Below are positions 1 through 10,755 of a stretch of DNA of 64,000 bases, one piece after another. Position 1 is the stretch's first letter. Every line of letters starts with the position of its first letter. A model generated the notes under the pieces. It was not told the origin of the DNA, made no database searches, and worked only from the letters and a program-made list of their open reading frames with translations. Position numbers and translations under genes: made by a program. The DNA is from Bipolaris cookei (taxonomy: Eukaryota > Ascomycota > Dothideomycetes > Pleosporales > Pleosporaceae): positions 227,475 through 291,474 of the forward strand of contig NRSV01000017.1 in the NCBI GenBank assembly GCA_002286855.1, in the 5' to 3' direction.

Positions 1-171
1 TGCAACAGAGACAGGGCATAGTGATTTTGGTGAGGCAAACTAAGTGTGCACTACCATCGAATCCCGAAGGATTGTATTTGGCATTTTTATCACTGCGACA
101 ATGATGTAGATAGTGAATCACATAGAATTTTCTTTACGCTGTGTTGTGATTTAACTTCCAGCAGTTGTTTA

Positions 172-1249
172 ACGTAGTTTACAAGCGAGCGGCGCGCCCT
201 TCCAACTTTGCCCACCTCTCATCTTATTATACCATGGCTCCACGCAACGTTACCCAAATAGTCTCAAACGAAGCAGATATGCAGCTTGCTATTTCATCTA
301 TAGCTAGTAAGCAAATATAAAGTAGTAAACATGCTGCAGCACTCTACAATATAGCTGAGACGACGCTCCGCCGCCGACGCGCTGGCAGGCCTGCCCGACG
401 CGATTGCCAGCCCAACTCAAAGAAGCTTACTAAGCTATAAGAGGAGGTGATAGTTGATCATATGCTTGATCTCGATATACGTGAATTTTCGCCTACCTAC
501 GCAGCTGTGCGCGATATGGCTGACAGACTGTTGGCTGCGCGCGGCGCTGGCCAGGTCGGCGTCCACTGGCCGCACAATTTTGTCAATCGTACAGATAAGC
601 TTACGAAGCGTTTTAATCGAGCATACGATAGGCAGAGAGCTCTATGCGAAGATCCAGTTTTGATTAAGAGCTGGTTTGAGCTTGTGGAGCAGACAAAAGC
701 CAAATACAGCATCTGTGACGAGGACGTCTGCAACTTTGACGAAGCTGGCTTTTCAATGGGCAAGATTACGACTCAGCTTGTCGTTACAGCGTCAGAGAGA
801 AGGACACAGCCAAAGGCTGTTCAGCCATGTGGTTGTGAGTGGGTAATGATGCTCTCAGCTGAGCTAATGCGCGATCGGATCACCAGCCTTGAGAGGGCTA
901 ATAAGGCAGCCACAAAGCGTAGGCAGCGTAAAAAGAAGCGGATACAGAAGCAAGGAGTGCTAACAAAGGGAGCTGGAGAGGATCTACTTGCTTAGCGTGA
1001 GGCTGATCAGCAGATTGCTCATGAAGAGCGTCAAAGAGGAGAGCGATCAGGTGTCAGCCGCCAGGCTCTAGCGTGCTGTAGTAGATGTAGAGAGACTGAT
1101 CATAATTCACTTACATGTAAGAAAGATATATAGTATGTAAATTATTCTACTTTATTAAGATCTCTTTATTATATTGCGACGTTGTTGAGATAAATGCCTA
1201 TAGAGGTGAGCAAAGTTGGTGGGGTGCGCCGCTCGCTTGCCACATACGT
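172..1249 (+). mobile_element. Internally deleted pogo/Fot1-like DNA transposon
   Basis: A 1078-bp element flanked by a TA target duplication at 170-171 and 1250-1251. The ends are inverted repeats of about 60 bp. Both begin ACGTA, diverge for a few bases, then share CAAGCGAGCGGCGC and a stretch ending CACCTC. Inside is a decayed transposase with a large central deletion. The element is too short to encode a full transposase of about 560 aa, so it is a non-autonomous derivative. Confidence 0.85.
234..1133 (+). pseudogene. pogo-like transposase remnant with central deletion
   Basis: Reading frames resume the layout of the near-intact transposase at 30271-31956. They show an HTH region, the first catalytic aspartate in the motif NFDEAG near 738, then a jump from the ERRTQPK region straight to the C-terminal basic coiled-coil segment. 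A CCHC-like knuckle (CCSRCRETDHNSLTC) ends it near 1120. The frame is broken by stops after the first 24 codons and at 993. The DDE catalytic core between the first aspartate and the C-terminus is absent, so no transposase activity is expected. Confidence 0.8.
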
Positions 1250-1292
1250 TAGCGTATTACCATATCACGTTAGCTCAGCTTGATGAGCTTAA

Positions 1293-3590
1293 TTGTTGAC
1301 AACTCTGGTATTCGAGTATAATTCTCGACCAGGAGTTAAAAGGGCGTCACGCGTTTCTGAGCTAACTAACGCAGGCCAGACAGCCTACAAAGAAGACCTT
1401 GAAGACTTCAAAATCGATTACAAATTGTACGAAGATGATCGTCGCACGTACGACAAGGAGCAAACAAACCTCCAACAAATTGTCGCGTTTATTCAGTCAA
1501 CTGTGTCACCGTACCTTCAGCAAACGTGCTGCCTACCCGATAAAACTCTACGCGAGTGGGTTACAAACCTAAAATCGATAAGCGGGTTCGACGCACAACA
1601 CGAGAAGGATCGAGCAAGAAAGCAATACCAGGACGTCCTACGATCAAAGACGTTGACCGCAACTAAATGGGACATCTGGATTGCAACCTACAATTAAGCG
1701 GCCACGGAAGCCGAACTGGCCGAGGTCGCAGAGGTTCTGGAGTTCCAGACCTTAGCAGCCGACTTTATGGAAGCGGTAGCAAGGCTGAGCCCAACCTGAA
1801 TAACCAACTTCAATGCTGGACCTCGAAGACAGGCAGATATGGCGAGACGAGAGATGGTCAAGTTGTGTAGGGAGACGCTTCAATTCGAGCACCCTATTAA
1901 GAGTAGCAAAATGGCACTCTTCCATACGGAGTACAATGCCACAAGCACTCTGGAGCACAATGACGGAGCTGCTTTTCTTGCTGAGGATGGCGGTGGCGAC
2001 GACACTCGGAACACTGCCCATAGTTCGAGCTGCCGCGGGCGCGCGAGAAACTCACGCTTTGCTGAGAAGATCAACAGCAATAGTCCTGTTACTCCAGCCA
2101 AACGTCGTCAGATGACGACACCGCGCGAAGGAGCAAAATGCCTAGCATGCGACTACAAACACAATATCTAGGAGTGCTACTATGTCAATCCAGACAAGGC
2201 GCCGGAATAGTGGAGGCCAAATCCAGCATTTGTTGAAGGTGTGGAGTATCGAATGAGACATGATCCCAACCTGGAAGGTGCTCTACGCGCAAAGAGTAAG
2301 CCAAGGTCGCAAACTCCGCATGTAAAAATGTCACACTCCTACCCCAGAGGTATTGGAAAATTGATTAGAAGGAAGAACCATGGGCAAAACCCAAGCCGCC
2401 TTCGGAGCAGCCTCATTCAAGGCTGGAGGAAGGATATATCCCCTTCAAAACCCATTCATACTTGACTCTGGATCAACGATTCACATAAACAATAATATTG
2501 ACAGGCTGTACGATATGCGCCCACCATCAGAAGGCGATTTGTATGGGCAGGCAATTCGAAGCTATGGATCAGGGCATACGGCACAGCCAATATTACAATG
2601 ACTAACGGCGTCAAGAAGACAACAGTAAAACTTCACGGCGTTGCCTGGTGCCCTGATATACTTTGCAACCTTGTCTCCTTTAAAGTATTACGATTACAAG
2701 GCATCTGGTGGAACAGCAAGCGCGATCCGACAACTCTCAGGGCTCGGAACGGACAAACAATCGGTCAGCTCCAAGAATTTCATGGCCAGTGGGTGATGGA
2801 GTATATCCCCGTTGACAATGCTCCCCTATAGAGTGCAAGAGAGAGTATCAACCAACAAGCATTCTCCGTGCATAAGCAATCTGTCAAGAAGAATGACAAA
2901 TGAGCCTCAGCAACGCTATGGCGCCAACGCTTCGGTCATTCTGGACCAGCAGTAATCGAGCACCTCATGCAGTAAGCTGAGGTGGTGCGGATCAAGGACC
3001 GAGGACAGTCGAATGTGACCTATGTGGCAGGTCAAAACTGCGACGCCAAATAAGCAGAGCACCACAGATCAACGACGAGGGACCGGGAGAAGGGATTGCT
3101 ATCAATTTCCACCAATATGAAGACGGAAGTTTCAATAAGAAAAAGAGCCAAATGATTATCACTGGTAGGTACTCCGGTTTCCAATGGGATTACTACTTCA
3201 CGGACAACCGCACAGCCAGGTCAATCATCAAATTACTGGACTTACTTATTCCCTTCCTAAAGAAGCAATTCAATGTCGACGTCAAGGTCATTAGGCAGAC
3301 AACGAGATCATTACCGTTAAACAAGAAGTCTACCGTTGGATCATATCAAAAGGCATAGTCGTTGAGCCTCCGGCACCCAATACGCAGGCCCAAAACGGTG
3401 GTGCCGAATGCTCAGGGGGTGTAAACAAGGAGAAAGCGCGAACCATGCGCCTTGGAGCCAACCTACCCTGGAACCTGTGGCCTGAAATCATGAGATTCGG
3501 TGTATATTTGTACAATCGTACGCCAAGCTATGCAAACAACTGGAATTTGCCATACGAGGTGTTCTTTGCAAGAGTCGCCCTCAACAGGAT
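1293..3590 (+). pseudogene. Copia-type retrotransposon polyprotein, 5' half (gag, protease, integrase), decayed
   Basis: Consecutive broken frames follow copia order. A gag-like segment lies at about 1330-2170 and ends in a zinc-knuckle remnant (CLACDYKHNI, stop, EC). The aspartic protease signature FILDSGSTIHINN lies near 2455. A GAG-pre-integrase piece (WRQRFGHSGPAVIEHL) lies near 2920. Integrase core segments at about 3150-3570 include QAQNGGAE and the tail LYNRTPSYANNWNLPYEVFF. Many stops and frameshifts are present. The frame ends where hAT sequence begins, and copia sequence resumes at 4135 and again near 9107. No 5' LTR was recognised; the pogo-like element at 172-1249 lies just upstream. 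Confidence 0.8.
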
Positions 3591-3599
3591 CTATACGAC

Positions 3600-4134
3600 G
3601 GGAAAGAAGCGCATTCGAATAGACGCTCAGGTCTCTACAACTGATTTGTATGAACAATACATCTCTACTGACCGGCTTCATGACGAAGAGGCAGGTTGCG
3701 ATGAGGCTATTGCGTACTGGCTATCTCGCTACGACTCTCAAAGAGATCTCGTTCGCTTCGCTCTAGACATATTTGCGATCTCGCCTATGTCAGATGAATG
3801 TGAACGTCTTTTTGGTAGCACGCATGCTTACTGTTGTCGATCGCCGTGGTAGGTTGAAGGCAGATATTATAGAGGCTTGTGAATGTCTCCGGGCCTGGTA
3901 TGGAAGGCCCCAAATTGAAGATAACAGCAATAGCGAGGATAGTGAGAATGGCGAAGATATGGTCGATATCTACTAGTATATATTCTCTTTCTTCCTACAA
4001 CTTCAACCTCATTCCTGGCGGTCTTGGCGGTCTTACTGGTCTTACCGGTAAGACCATACCGGTTATTACATAAGCAGCTGGTATGGTATGGTTTGACCTC
4101 CATACTATACCATACCGGACCATTCCAATCACTG
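3600..4134 (+). mobile_element. hAT transposon 3' fragment inside copia
   Basis: From about 3605 the sequence is nearly identical to the 3' end of the hAT element at 12725-13239. It encodes the C-terminal dimerisation region (DLYEQYISTDRLHDEEAGCDEA, then DIFAISPMSDECERLF), frameshifted after the LFGS residues. It ends with GGTATGG/GGTC-rich subterminal repeats and a terminal CACTG at 4130-4134, the usual hAT end. The 5' part of the element is missing and the left junction with copia is not exact. Confidence 0.75.
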
Positions 4135-4500
4135 CTGCCTTATCCCACGCCTCCAACAACTCCTCCACCAGCAGCTCTGCTGACACAACTGATGAGCGGG
4201 GATCCAAAAACTCTTTCTGAGATTCAATCGTCAAAAACCATTCCATGGGCAGCAGCCTTTATGGCAGGCACAGAAGCTGGATCTATAGGCAGCTACTATG
4301 GCCATACAATCGACAAGGCGCAGCTCAAAAGGCTACTTTCAAAAGGGGTCAAGATACATCGCTCACAGCTACCTGAGCCACCAACAGCCAGAACACATCT
4401 TGACAACCACCCAATGGGAGAACTGTTCAAAGAAGCTCAACGCGCATCTCCAAAGCCACAAGGTTGCGAACTCCTGGGTTGAAGTACCACACAAGCCAAG
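4135..4500 (+). pseudogene. Copia polyprotein linker and reverse-transcriptase N-terminus, decayed
   Basis: Directly after the hAT terminus the copia frame resumes with a proline-rich linker (PTPPTTPPPAALL). It continues into LPEPPTARTHLDNHPMGELF and, after a frameshift near 4440, HLQSHKVANSWVEVP, which matches the usual start of the copia reverse transcriptase. The palm and fingers are missing here; the rest of the RT is found near 9107. Confidence 0.6.
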
Positions 4501-7500
4501 AACTCTGAACAGGCAATCTATTTGGGCGAGAGACCTTATTCTTCAGGCCTCTACAATGGAAGAATCCCACGTAGCTCAAAATAAGCTACTAGAGCTACTC
4601 GACGTCTTTAGAGACTATACCGAAACAGGCAGAGTAGCCAACCGAATTACCGAGAAGCTATCTGCGAAGCTAGCTTACCACTCAGCCATGTAACGGGCTG
4701 AGCCCTGAGTCACATGACTAGGCTGCTAGCCTAGTCGCGTCTCTGGCAAGGTAAGGGCCGTGCGCCAACCCAAACAAAATAGGCTCCCCGCTCGCGTCTT
4801 ACCTTCTTTCTTCATCTTGACTGTAAATAGCATCTGGACTAGGTAGCTGGAATACAGTTCCTACAGACCGTTCACAAACAAGCTGCAGATAAAACAATTC
4901 CACAACTAAAACAAGGGCCAAAAGCAAAGCCCTGGTGGAGCCAGGAGTTGACTAAGCTAAGAAAAAACGTATCTTACTGCCGAAGGACGTTTTCGCAACA
5001 ACTTCAAGCGACCTCTATAGAGGAAGCCTACCTCTTTAAAAGAGACTTCCTTCTAGCACGAAAAACGTACCAAGCAGCAATCAAGAAAGCTAAAAGAGAG
5101 CACTGGAATAATTTCCTAGAAAAAGAAGACTCAGAATCTATCCTTAAAGCTATGGACTATACTAAGGAAAAGAGAGTAGAAAGAATCCCACCTATCCAAG
5201 GAGAGACGCTAGAAACCTCTTTTAAAGGAAAGTGCAAAGCCTTTCGAAAAGCACTATTTCCTCCACCTCCGAGTACAGTACCACCAAACTTCAATAGCTA
5301 CCAAGAGAAAGTGTGGGAGTGGCCAGCGCTATCAACAACTGAACTAGAATGGGCTTGTTCTAATAAAGTTAAAAGTAGCTCACCAGGCCCAGACGCTTTA
5401 TCACAGGAAATTATCACAGCTGCCTACCAAGCTCAGCCAAACACGTTCTTCAAAGCTTACTCTCTGCTATTCAACTACGGATACCATCCAACGTGCTGGA
5501 GAAGAGCTACCGGAGCAATTCTAAAGAAGCCGTCTAAACCCGACTATTCTATCCCAAAGGCCTACAGAGTAATTACTCTACTAAGCTGCCTAGGGAAAGT
5601 AACAGAACGGATAATAGCTAAAAGACTCGGCTACCTCGCCGAGACTACCAACCTCCTACACGACTCGCAGATAGGAGGGAGACTAAAGAAATCAGCTATA
5701 GACGCAGCCCTACTTCTCGTAGATTAAATCCAGTACCAAAAGCAAAGAGGCTATACTACATCAACAGTCTTTCTAGATGTAAAAGGAGCGTTTGACCACG
5801 TTTCGCACAACCAGTTCCTAGATACACTAAAAAGACTAGGCCTACCCATCAGCCTAATCACTTGGCGAAAACCTTTCTATCTAATAGATCTCTAAGGCTC
5901 GCCTTCGACGGCCAAATAGAAGAGTTTAGCGAGATTAACGCGGGCATCCCACAAGGCAGCCCAGTCTCTCCAATCTTCTTTCTCATCTATATCAGAGATC
6001 TGTTTCCTCAAATAGATGGATTCCAGCTCTCCTACATCGACGATATCTCGATTACAACCTCCTCAACGTCTATTAAGAAAAACGTTAAGATACTTCAACA
6101 GGAGGTTAAGAAACTAGTTACGAAAGGAAAGGAACTAGCCATCGAGTTCGATATAGCGAAGACAGAGCTAATCCACTTTACAAAAAAAAGAAAAGAAAAG
6201 AAAAGAAACACCTCTAGAGCTCCTTAGTGAGGACAAAATCGACCACAAAGATACGATCAAGTGGCTAGGGGTACACCTCGACAACAAGCTATCCTTCCGA
6301 GGACACGTAGCTATACGAGCTAGCCAAGCAAAAACAGCTTTCAATAGACTAGGGAGACTAGCGAACATAGACCGCGGGCTATCTCCCTTTGCTATTAGAC
6401 AACTATATCTAGCATGTGTTACTAGCATTGCAGACTATAGGTCGCCAATCTACTGGCGAAACCAGAGCTATATAGAAGATCAGCTTCGGCCGCTACACAA
6501 CGCGGCGTGCAGAAAGGTACTTGGAGTATTTAAAACAGCTCCAGCTATCCCAACAAGTATCGAAGCTAGCTTGCCGTCACCAGCGACACGGCTAAGCCAA
6601 ACAAATCGAAAATACGCTCTGCGAGCTATACAACTAGCTCCAACCCATCCAATTACAAAAGCTATTGCAAGGCTACAAAAAACAACCCTGCAACTATCAA
6701 AAAAGCCAAACAAGACCAGACAACTACGGACTATCACGAGCTCCATCCCATCTACCCAAGAGATAGAAGAAGTCATTCCATATCGGTTCAGACCATGGGA
6801 TTCTCTTAACTACAACATCTCTATGTCAAAGAAATCGAAAGAAGAAGAGGCAGCCGCGCATAAAGATTATATCCAAACGATAGAGGATAACTCGATAGTA
6901 ATCTACTTAGACGCCTCCAAAACGAAAGACGGAGATGGGATAGGAGTAGGCCTAGCAGTCTACAACCCAAACCAAGAAGAAATACACGCAGAGACAAAGA
7001 ATATAGGCGAGCACCAACTCGTCTATAATGGAGAGTTTGAAGGCATTACAGCAGCGTTTGAATACGCCGCTAAAACAGCCCAAAAAGGTCAGAACATTCA
7101 CGTCTACGCTGATAACCAAGCTGCGATCTATAGGCTCCAGAGTCTATCAGATAAGCCTGGCCAGCAGTGGGTAATTCGGTGCCAAAAAGCAGCAAAAGCT
7201 ATCCTAACCAGAAAAGCGAAGATCTTCTTGGAATGGGCGCCAGGCCATACAGATATCGAAGGAAACGAAAAAGCAGATTCCTTAGCCAAGGAAGCTACAA
7301 AACAAACACCAAAAAAATCACAAAAGAGCCTAGCCTTCCTAGGCACCAAGATCAAGCTCCTTCAACGAGCCAGCCAAGCAGAAGAGTGGAGAAAGTATAG
7401 GGAAAAAGCAAGAGAGAGAAAGACTAGCTACGGAGCTATCTTTGATCTAAAGCTCCAAAACCAACTAGCAATCCCTAGAGGCACGAACAGAGATATTTCT

Positions 7501-7860
7501 AGCTCTTTCTATTCTCTTAAGATAGGGCACGGATACCTCAACTCCTATCTAAAGAGATTTAAGAGAAGAGAATGTGATCTTTGCAAATGTGGGAGCCCGC
7601 AAACAGCAGAGCATCTACTTCTATACTGCGGCTTCTACAGCGCAGAAAGAAACCAGCTAAAAAAGACTCTAGACCAAAAAGTACTCAAACTCCCACTTCT
7701 ACTCCATACTACGAGCGGTATAGAAGCTACTTTGGCTTTCATTACTAGTACGAGAATAGGAACAAGAAAGTGGCACCTCGGCCAAGAAGGATAGAAAGAA
7801 AAACAAGAGAAACAACAACAAAAGAAGAAAAATAAAGAAGAAGAATTCGATTTGATTTTA
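4500..7860 (+). mobile_element. Tad/I-like LINE, 5' damaged, inserted in copia
   Basis: Contains LINE reverse transcriptase, RNase H and a C-terminal CCHC region. The left boundary is uncertain. An unassigned reading frame (TMEESHVAQNKLLELLDVF) at 4490-4692 may be an ORF1 relic, and 4700-4850 is non-coding. The endonuclease domain is missing. The right end is an A-rich tract from about 7795 (AAAGAAAAACAAGAGAAAC and beyond). Confidence 0.75.
4843..7794 (+). pseudogene. LINE ORF2 (reverse transcriptase and RNase H), broken
   Basis: The frame opens near 4843. It shows a KPWWSQEL motif, RT motifs with SSSPGPDALSQEI and FLDVKGAFDHVS, NAGIPQGSPVSPIFF, and the catalytic YIDD box near 6035. RNase H follows with YLDASKTKDGDGIG, GEFEGITAA, YADNQAAI and EWAPGHTDIEGNEKADSLAKEA, so its catalytic acidic residues are retained. 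A C-terminal CDLCKCGSP...HLLLYC knuckle ends the ORF at 7794. The frame is broken by a TAA at 5725, a frameshift near 5865 and another in the A-rich run near 6185. The 407-aa distal part (6571-7794) is still open, so decay is moderate. Confidence 0.85.
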
Positions 7861-8149
7861 TTAGCGCTATTTCCTTTCCCCTAAGAGAGCCCGCTGGAAG
7901 GTAGCCTAGCTGCCCTACATCTCTCCCTGTTACCAAACTGCTCTTTAGCACCAGGCGTCTAGAAAGCTAGCAATAGCTTAGCTAGTCAAAGGCCGAAGCA
8001 CCACAGTCACGTAATACAGCACAGAGTACCAAATTGTAACTAGTTAGATAGAACGGCCTTTGGCCAAAGTCTTACATAGCCAACGGCTGATACAGGACTA
8101 TAATGGAATAATAATATCAGCAATAAGCGCCAAGATCCATGGCGACTAC

Positions 8150-9086
8150 GGCTTGTCACCTTGTTGAAGTGTTAAATCCAGGCGTATGCAAGTTTGTCGT
8201 TACTATAACCACTATCGGACACGCCTACAAGATACCCATCAGGTAGATCTACGATCCAATGCTCCATCACAGTAGTAGCTTTGACGATGATAAGAGGTGG
8301 AATAACCTCGCCTATGGCCCGGATACACTCAACAAGGGTGATAAGCTCGCGATTGTTAGCGTTGTGGATGAAGACCGTACGTCCATTTTTAGTGTATAAG
8401 TACTGCTCTTTTGCAACATCAATGCGGCACCCTGTCTCATCCATATTGTATATATCTTCAGGCAAGATACCACGCTCTTCGATAAGGTCTTTAAGCCTAG
8501 TATACCAGCCAAGGAGCGCTGCTGGCTCCTGGGCAAGCTTACGCGGTACCTCAATTGACTTTGCCTTTATACATCTATATTTTGGGTGCCTTGCGAGCCA
8601 TCGTCGTGCCCAAAGCTTGCCAACCTTAGGCGCAATTTCATCTAGTCCTGTATACGCATCCTCAAGGAGCGAGTTCGCCTGCTCCTCGACCAGTCCACGA
8701 TGAATGCCAAAGCCAATATTGTCGATAGGATCAAGATACCGCTCCAGAGCGAAATCTTGAGACTCATTAAGCCGGTATAGATCAGGTGGCTTAGCGCAAT
8801 CACAGAGATTCGGAAGTCCAAGATAGGCGCGTCGTAGGCGCTGATATGGCAAGTTGTGGGTAGTTGCATAGCTTTTAATGTTAGGTTGATGGAGTAGGCG
8901 TAACGCTTCGGCGTGCTTTTGTAACGTCACCACCTCTTCTTTATATGCAGACTTTCTCTTATTAACCTTAGGCATAGTGAGAACGATATGCGTAGTCAAG
9001 TTTATTTAATTATACGTTATTGTGGTAGATGTATGTAATAAAAGCTACGTGTTATCATTGAGGTGATCATTATCGTTGAGGTGATA
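8150..9086 (-). mobile_element. pogo/Fot1-like element, truncated (minus strand)
   Basis: Holds the N-terminal half of a pogo-like transposase reading right to left. Its right end carries two GAGGTGAT-type direct repeats and a TA (9085-9086) where copia-type sequence resumes. The distal end (catalytic C-terminus and second inverted repeat) is missing near 8150, so the element was truncated, possibly in connection with the LINE on its left. Between the LINE tail and this point (about 7860-8150) I see no coding potential. Confidence 0.6.
8172..8975 (-). pseudogene. pogo/Fot1-like transposase, 3'-truncated
   Basis: An ATG-initiated frame of 267 codons begins PKVNKRKSAYKEE. It has the Tc5/CENP-B type helix-turn-helix region (residues about 1-130) and the first catalytic aspartate in YNMDETGCRID. 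It stops at TAA 8172 exactly where paralogues continue (AYAWI, stop, HFNKVT), shortly before the second catalytic aspartate. It differs strongly from the other pogo-like copies here, so it is a separate family. Confidence 0.8.
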
Positions 9087-9106
9087 GGCCCGTGCGGAGC
9101 ACGGGC

Positions 9107-10226
9107 AATTTCATTGAAATTCTGCTACAGCAGCCGTTGGGCCCGAGTACTATCCTGAAAATTCAAAAAGCACTCTATGGACTGAGAATAGCCCCAACCA
9201 TTTTGGCAAAGAAATTTCACAGCAGTGCCCACTGAAATTGGGCTTCAGGTTGTACCCCATGAGCCATGTTGCATGATCAAGGACGGCATTATTATATTCT
9301 TCTACATCGACGACATCATACTTGCGTACCATAAGGACAAAGTCAAAGAGACAGAAGATGTTATAGATAAGCTCAAGAAGAGATACTCTATAGCAAGCGG
9401 AGAAGACTTGCAGTAGTTTCTAGGAACTAAGGTGATCAGAGATAGATCAAAGCAACTCATCAAACTCTCCCGGGCAGCCTACTGCGGAAAGATCAACAGG
9501 CTGGTCGAGGACCGGACAATCAGGCATGACACTCCAATGGCTAGACATGAGCTGAAGCCACGCGATGGCTGAACAAATCCATCAGAAATCAACAAGTATC
9601 AGCGCAAGATTGGATTTCTCCTCTATACTGCTGTCAACACCCGACCACATATCGCGTTTGCAACCTCTCGATTAGCAAGATTCTTATCAAACCCAAGTCT
9701 TGAACACCAACAGGCTACAGATCGTGTCCTTCTCTTTCTCGAGAAGTCAAAGTAGTTGACATTGCAGCTAGGTGGAGGCGATTCCTTGCAGGTGGCAAGT
9801 GACGCATTGTTCGCCAACAATACAGTTGATCGCAAAAGCTCACAGGGCTACGCTGTCAAACTGTTCAATGGACTTGTCGCCTGGCGAGCCAATAAGCAAG
9901 ATACGGTTACAACGTCAACTACCGATGCTGAACTTTTGGCGCTTTCCCAAGTAGTCAAGGAAGCTATCTTCACGTCAAGACTGATCAAGGAGCTCAAGGT
10001 TGAACTTCCAAGCCCAACGATCGTGATCCAATGTGATAACCAACAGACAGTCCGCCTGGTGTCGCAACAAGTATCGAAACTTCAGACCAAGCTTAGGCAT
10101 GTAGACATCCACAATCATTGGCTACGACAGGAAGTATCCAGTGGGAGGATTAAGGTGGAACACACTAAGTCTTCGAACATGATTACAGACAGACTTACAA
10201 AAGTACTCCTAGTAAACCTATGGTAG
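9107..10226 (+). pseudogene. Copia polyprotein 3' half (RT C-terminus and RNase H), decayed
   Basis: Starts inside the RT with ILKIQKALYGLRIAPT and keeps the active-site FYIDDIIL box (9300-9324). After a TAG at 9415-9417 (FLG expected to be preceded by Trp) it runs through IAFATSRLARFL to RNase H: DALFANNTVDRKSSQGY, VAWRANKQDTVTTSTTDAELLAL, CDNQQTV, and KLRHVDIHNHWLRQEV followed by MITDRLTK. The last 156 codons are uninterrupted. This is the distal portion of the element that starts at 1293, separated by the nested hAT, LINE and pogo-like sequences. Confidence 0.8.
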
Positions 10227-10370
10227 AATTTTCTGACCCAACTGGGGCTGGTCAAAGTACAAAATCAGAAGGTAGCTAAGAATGCGCCGCTGCAGGAAAT
10301 CCAAAACCAACTGGAACTCTTAGTCGTAGACTAAATTGGCTGTCCAGCTTGAAGGGATTTCAAGCTGAGG

Positions 10371-10755
10371 GTGTATGTCAGATAACAGCAGCCTAAGCCA
10401 CAGAATCCACAGTATGCGAGGGTATATTGGCATGAATTGCAGCCGATGTATGTTGAGATACTACATGAAACAAGCACCTACGGAGGCAATAGCAAGATAC
10501 CGCACACAATTAATGGCAGAGAGCACAACAGCAAGATCAGATCAATGCAACCCTTTTTCACAATCAATTCACTGTCCTTGATAACCCATCATAATCTGAA
10601 ATCTAACGATTTTTTGAGACCATGGTCGGATCGGTCTAGGTGATTGGACCGGTCCGGCTATAAATAGGTCCACGTGACTAGATTTTAAACTGATTCGATT
10701 AAAACATTCAGCACCAGATGAATTATTGAGATCAAGGTGAGCATTCCACTTACAT
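10371..10755 (+). repeat. Possible copia 3' LTR
   Basis: A purine-rich tract (about 10360-10370) after the RNase H frame is followed by TGTATGTCAG. A TATA-like CTATAAATAGG lies near 10659, and a possible end ...CTTACA near 10755 gives TGTA...TACA termini. No second copy of this sequence was found upstream of 1293, so the call rests on position and composition only. Part of the interval (from about 10610) also resembles hAT subterminal repeats, so the two elements may overlap or abut here. Confidence 0.3.

Noticed and set aside
1207..1214. TTTGCTCA copper-like octamer (minus strand)
   Set aside because: Lies inside the inverted repeat of a pogo-like element; regarded as a chance match.
1304..1335. 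T-arm-like sequence that could be a tRNA fragment or primer-binding site
   Set aside because: No other tRNA arms fold around it; position after a missing LTR is not enough.
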